The notes under the pieces are model-generated. The model saw nothing but the letters and a program-made list of their open reading frames with translations. It searched no databases and was not told the origin of the DNA. DNA of 7,119 nucleotides from an archaeon (GTDB lineage: Archaea > Nanobdellota > Nanobdellia > Woesearchaeales > JAGVOV01). Positions 4,717 to 7,119 of the stretch are shown here, piece by piece. The translations under genes and the position numbers were made by a program. The stretch is from NCBI GenBank assembly GCA_020052545.1, contig JAGVOV010000153.1:1-7119 (forward strand), written 5' to 3'. How positions within the stretch are numbered: position 1 is the stretch's first letter; each line of letters opens with the position of its first letter.

Positions 4717-5541
4717 ATGCTCGAAGAAGAGATAAAAACTATGGTGAGAGATAAAGCGAAGCTGCTCAATCTTGAATGCAAAGATGTGATGCTGACGCAT
4801 CGCAAAGAAGATGGAAAATTAGCAAGATATGGCATAGACCTTCAGACAGACTTTTGGGATGGCATAATCCATCTGGAAAGCAGCGATTTTGCTGAGCTAT
4901 CCGAATCTCATGCGAGCTTGGCATTGAACCAGAACTTGTCTGGCTGCAAGGATGAGCAGGCCGGAATAGCAGGCACGCTCTATTTTGCTTTTGGAAATGA
5001 GTTCATGCTTGCTCACGCCAGGGAGATGTACATAGCATACACAGAATTCTTCGCTTCCAAGACACATATCAAGACATTTGGGCAGGAAAGCTTTGACAGA
5101 TACCAAATGATAGGGCTTAAAGAGTTTTCAGAAGAAATGCACCTCAATTTTTTTGCTCATCCGAAACCGATGGGAAAATCTTACTCTGTGTTCTCGATCA
5201 TGAAGGAGCAGCTCAAATGCGGCCTCATGTCACAAGATCCAGGATTGATAATGCCTGGCGTCTCGATTGTAGCCGCGTCTTTCCAGGAATGCTTTGACAG
5301 GATTGACGGTTCTGGCTTATCATGGAACGAGAGGACACAAGTCTTCTTTTCTATGGTGCCAGCAACGCTGATGAAATGTAATGTTGTCGAGACTTATAAG
5401 ACCGGCAGATTCTATTCAGGCCCATACCCCCAGATGAAGATGAGCGAGAGCCTTTTCAAGAAAGGCGCACTGTCCCAAAATGCGTTCAAGGTAGCCAGCG
5501 TTGTAGAAATGATGATGCAGAAAAGATACGATTCATTCTAG
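4717..5541 (+). CDS. Protein of unknown function, 274 residues
   Basis: I do not recognise this protein. It starts MLEEEIKTMVRDKAKLL and looks soluble, with no signal peptide or membrane segment. Visible points are: an acidic/basic N-terminal helix; a segment with H52 and H65 in IIHLESSDFAELSESHASL; a central helical run FGNEFMLAHAREMYIAYTEF (about 92-111); aromatic-rich stretches; five cysteines (21, 77, 168, 192, 221) that form no CxxC pair; and a Met-rich tail with EMMMQKR. Methionine makes up 18 of 274 residues. No HExxH, Walker, Rossmann or nuclease motif was found. Codon usage and the strong TATA box at the leaderless distance make it a convincing gene. It stands alone: divergent from the S4 gene and convergent with the RsbW-like gene, 38 bases away. 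A helical lineage-specific protein is the most I can say; metal binding by the scattered His and Cys is speculation. Confidence 0.88.
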   Translation: MLEEEIKTMVRDKAKLLNLECKDVMLTHRKEDGKLARYGIDLQTDFWDGIIHLESSDFAELSESHASLALNQNLSGCKDEQAGIAGTLYFAFGNEFMLAHAREMYIAYTEFFASKTHIKTFGQESFDRYQMIGLKEFSEEMHLNFFAHPKPMGKSYSVFSIMKEQLKCGLMSQDPGLIMPGVSIVAASFQECFDRIDGSGLSWNERTQVFFSMVPATLMKCNVVETYKTGRFYSGPYPQMKMSESLFKKGALSQNAFKVASVVEMMMQKRYDSF

Positions 5542-5579
5542 ATTATTAATATATCCAGCTATATACCCATTACCACCCC

Positions 5580-6137
5580 TTATGGCAGCTCCAGCACTTT
5601 GACAGGCTCAGAGATGATCTTTTTCCTTGATTTATATTTTCCATCAAGGTCAATCCTTAAGAAAGCTTCAGTCTGCCCCACTTTATTCTGCCTTGTCAGC
5701 AGATACATGAATTTGTGGGTGTAGCTTCTCGCTATGAACATACCCTTACCATGATCATCTATTTTCGGCTTCCCTTCTTTAGTAAAAGGCGCCGGCACTT
5801 GTTTTGGATCAAAGGTCCCCTCACTCCTTACAAAGGCCATATAACTTCCATCAATATAGATCTCAGCGACAGCAGAAGGTCCCTTGACACCATACTTTTT
5901 GTTCTGCTTTATAGCATTCCTTATTATTTCATCAAGAGCAAGGTAAAAATTGCCGGCAACCTCACTATCAAAACCATAATCATCAACAAGCCTGTTTGTC
6001 ACAGCCTCAAGGAGGCTTTCGTGCTTCTCTTCAGTGTAGTTGTTCCTCCTGTTGCCAACATAAAGATGATTGAAAAGGTATAGCTTACCGTCTTTGATGT
6101 TGCTCAACTCCTCAATCCACCTGGCTTGCTTGCTCAT
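5580..6137 (-). CDS. RsbW-like GHKL/HATPase-fold protein
   Basis: The 185-residue protein resembles the histidine kinase-like ATPase domain of anti-sigma serine kinases (HATPase_c_2). The N-box is FYLALDEIIRNAIKQNKK (E70, N74), matching the usual LAVxEAxxNAI. The G2 region GKGMFIARSYTHKFMY (130-145) matches the usual GRGLxLIRxLxDxVxY. Between them lies VRSEGTFDPKQVP (103-115), in the place of the family's DEGxGFDPxxVP G1 box; here the adenine-contacting Asp appears replaced by Ser and the loop is one residue shorter. ATP binding may therefore be weak or changed. Archaea have no bacterial sigma factors, so the usual partner is absent; partner-switching control of another protein is possible. 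No STAS-domain partner is encoded in the window. The start at 6137 is supported by a TATA box 27 bases upstream; the preceding aldo/keto reductase gene ends 33 bases away. Confidence 0.8.
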   Translation of the reverse strand: MSKQARWIEELSNIKDGKLYLFNHLYVGNRRNNYTEEKHESLLEAVTNRLVDDYGFDSEVAGNFYLALDEIIRNAIKQNKKYGVKGPSAVAEIYIDGSYMAFVRSEGTFDPKQVPAPFTKEGKPKIDDHGKGMFIARSYTHKFMYLLTRQNKVGQTEAFLRIDLDGKYKSRKKIISEPVKVLELP

Positions 6138-6160
6138 AACTTTTTTAATAGAAAGCCAAT

Positions 6161-6168
6161 TATATAAA
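6161..6168 (-). promoter_or_regulatory. TATA box of the RsbW-like gene
   Basis: On the minus strand TTTATATA is centred 27 bases before ATG 6137. It begins three bases past the stop of the aldo/keto reductase gene. No Shine-Dalgarno precedes the ATG, so an independent leaderless transcript is likely despite the tandem arrangement. Confidence 0.6.
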
Positions 6169-6170
6169 TT

Positions 6171-6983
6171 TTATGGCACTTCAGGATTCCAGCACAGCCT
6201 TAGGTTTTCATTGAAGAAATCGAGCTTCCTCATGTCTTCCTTTGAGATATTGAAATCAAAGACATTGAAATTCTCTTGAATCCTCTGCCTCGTGACCGAT
6301 TTTGGGATTGCGACGACATTGTGCTCGATGCACCACCTTATCATGACTTGCGCAGCAGTCTTGTTGTACTTTGCAGCAATCTCAAGCAGCTTAGGGTCTT
6401 TAAGCTTCTCCCTTCTAGTCAGAGGAGAATAAGCCTCAAGCTGTATATTTTTCTCGCGGCAGAAATCCATAAGATCCTTCTGGTAGAGGTAAGGCGAAAA
6501 CTCGACTTGATTGACTGCCGGAACAACTGTGGCTATTTTGAGGAGTTCTGTTAAATGTTTAATCGTGAAATTACTCACCCCAATAGCACGAGTCTTTCCA
6601 GCATCAAGGATCTTCTCCATCTCTTTCCAAGTATTGTTCCTGACGCCAGTCACAGGGAAATGAATCAGATACAAATCAACGTAATCAAGCTTCAGCCTTT
6701 TCAGGCTTTGCTCAAATGCAAGCTGCGGATTGCCATGGTCGGAATTCCATAGCTTTGTCGTGACAAAGATCTCTTTTCTCGGGATGCCGCTCTTCTTTAT
6801 CGCCGCGCCCACACTTTCTTCATTGCCGTAGATAGCAGCTGTGTCGATGTGCCTGTAGCCAGCCTCAAGCGCCCAAGAAACAGCGTCGTGGCATTCTTTG
6901 CCTTTGTTGCTCTGCCAGGTCCCAAGTCCAAGGATAGGCATCTCAATTCCATTATTCAGCTTGACTTTTTCAACCATTTTCAT
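6171..6983 (-). CDS. Aldo/keto reductase
   Basis: This is a 270-residue NAD(P)H-dependent carbonyl reductase of the AKR superfamily with a (beta/alpha)8 barrel, probably cytosolic. The catalytic tetrad is complete: D47 and Y52 in RHIDTAAIYGNEESVG, K77 in VTTKLWN, and H108 in LYLIHFP. The cofactor end AIPKSVTRQRIQENFNVFDF (225-244) carries the K228/S229 and Arg pattern typical of NADPH use. AIGVSNF, NQVEFSPY and LEAYSPL are the standard barrel strands. Its length is normal for the prokaryotic AKR5-type group, related to 2,5-diketo-gluconate and methylglyoxal reductases; the real substrate is unknown. ATG 6983 is chosen because GAGG (6993-6996) precedes it by nine bases; ATG 6977 and TTG 6986 are alternatives. 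Its start overlaps the end of the YgiQ-like gene by 14 bases, so the two are probably translationally coupled in one operon. Confidence 0.95.
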   Translation of the reverse strand: MKMVEKVKLNNGIEMPILGLGTWQSNKGKECHDAVSWALEAGYRHIDTAAIYGNEESVGAAIKKSGIPRKEIFVTTKLWNSDHGNPQLAFEQSLKRLKLDYVDLYLIHFPVTGVRNNTWKEMEKILDAGKTRAIGVSNFTIKHLTELLKIATVVPAVNQVEFSPYLYQKDLMDFCREKNIQLEAYSPLTRREKLKDPKLLEIAAKYNKTAAQVMIRWCIEHNVVAIPKSVTRQRIQENFNVFDFNISKEDMRKLDFFNENLRLCWNPEVP

Positions 6984-7119
6984 CAAAGAAATCCTCGCTC
7001 AGTAAAATATTTTTCTGGTCTTTTTTCTCCCTGAAGCTTCTGGGAACATATATCTGTTCCCTTGTCATAGGATTCTCGCCGGTGTAATACATCGCGGTGC
7101 TCAATGTTCCGGGTGTCGG
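6970..7119 (-). CDS. YgiQ-type radical SAM protein, C-terminal end (5' part outside window)
   Basis: The minus-strand frame open from the right edge encodes the last 49 residues of a protein and ends with TGA at 6970-6972. The sequence PTPGTLSTAMYYTGENPMTR followed by EQIYVPRSFREKKDQK matches the C-terminal region of YgiQ-family radical SAM proteins, where TPGxxxTxMYYTGxDPxT-x-x-x-VYVPxxxxEKxxQ is conserved. The radical SAM CxxxCxxC cluster would lie further upstream, outside the window. In this family the visible part follows the radical SAM barrel. The tail after EKKDQ is short (ILLSEDFFDENG), whereas many bacterial homologues continue with a longer, often proline-rich extension. Family function is not established. 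It overlaps the aldo/keto reductase start by 14 bases, suggesting one operon transcribed leftward. Confidence 0.82.
   Translation of the reverse strand, partial: PTPGTLSTAMYYTGENPMTREQIYVPRSFREKKDQKNILLSEDFFDENG
6991..6996 (-). promoter_or_regulatory. Shine-Dalgarno site of the aldo/keto reductase gene
   Basis: GAGGAT on the minus strand lies upstream of ATG 6983, inside the last codons of the YgiQ-like gene. It favours 6983 as the start and supports translation from a shared transcript. Confidence 0.5.

Noticed and set aside
5542..5579. Possible terminator between the convergent genes ending at 5541 and 5580.
   Set aside because: No stable hairpin and no T-run were found on either strand.
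5715..6083. Plus-strand frame of 122 residues.
   Set aside because: It is antisense to the RsbW-like gene, whose N-box and GxG motifs are recognisable; the plus-strand product has no motif.
6276..6752. Plus-strand frames opposite the aldo/keto reductase.
   Set aside because: The reductase reading has a complete catalytic tetrad, so these are shadows.
1..7119. CRISPR array, tRNA/rRNA genes, transposon ends or phage genes.
   Set aside because: No regularly spaced repeats, cloverleaf-like sequence, transposase motif or long inverted repeats were found by eye on either strand.

Overview
The window most likely comes from an archaeon, probably a small-genome DPANN lineage such as Woesearchaeota or a relative. 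That placement is an inference. The evidence is that at least five start codons have an archaeal TATA-like box centred about 25-27 bases upstream and no Shine-Dalgarno sequence, the pattern of leaderless archaeal transcripts. Genes inside operons instead carry GGTGAT or GAGG ribosome-binding sites. The toxin, the metallophosphoesterase and the GCS2-type ligase also read like forms common in such genomes. No tRNA, rRNA, CRISPR array, insertion sequence or prophage gene was seen. Genes are densely packed; the longest gap is about 110 bases (1323-1432).

Left part (1-1322): the 3' end of a methionine sulfoxide reductase A gene enters from the left edge. It is followed by a HAD-superfamily phosphatase related to YqeG/GEP4, probably leaderless. 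Converging on it from the other strand is a 50-residue protein gene (1170-1322) that is easy to miss; the two genes overlap by 7 bases at their 3' ends.

Middle (1323-3330): an AT-rich divergent promoter region separates the 50-residue gene from a compact two-gene module. The module is a winged-helix DNA-binding protein followed by a RelE/ParE-like toxin with a 4-base GTGA overlap, a probable type II toxin-antitoxin system. Two 9-base direct repeats lie just after its TATA box and are a candidate operator. Next is a 424-residue GCS2-type carboxylate-amine ligase.

Right part (3316-7119): a membrane-anchored metallophosphoesterase (minus strand) converges on the ligase with a 15-base overlap. 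Upstream of it on the same strand is a small S4 RNA-binding protein. Divergent from that is a 274-residue protein of unknown function. A minus-strand block then follows: an RsbW-like GHKL ATPase-fold protein with an altered ATP-binding motif, an aldo/keto reductase, and the C-terminal end of a YgiQ-type radical SAM protein that leaves the right edge. The last two overlap and are probably one operon.

Several genes (MsrA, the Glu-Cys-ligase-like enzyme, the aldo/keto reductase) would fit thiol or redox housekeeping, but they lie in separate transcription units and nothing here proves a shared pathway. The strongest candidates for novelty are the winged-helix/RelE-like pair with its repeat operator, the unrecognised 274-residue protein, and the bacterial-type anti-sigma-kinase fold in an organism that should lack sigma factors.
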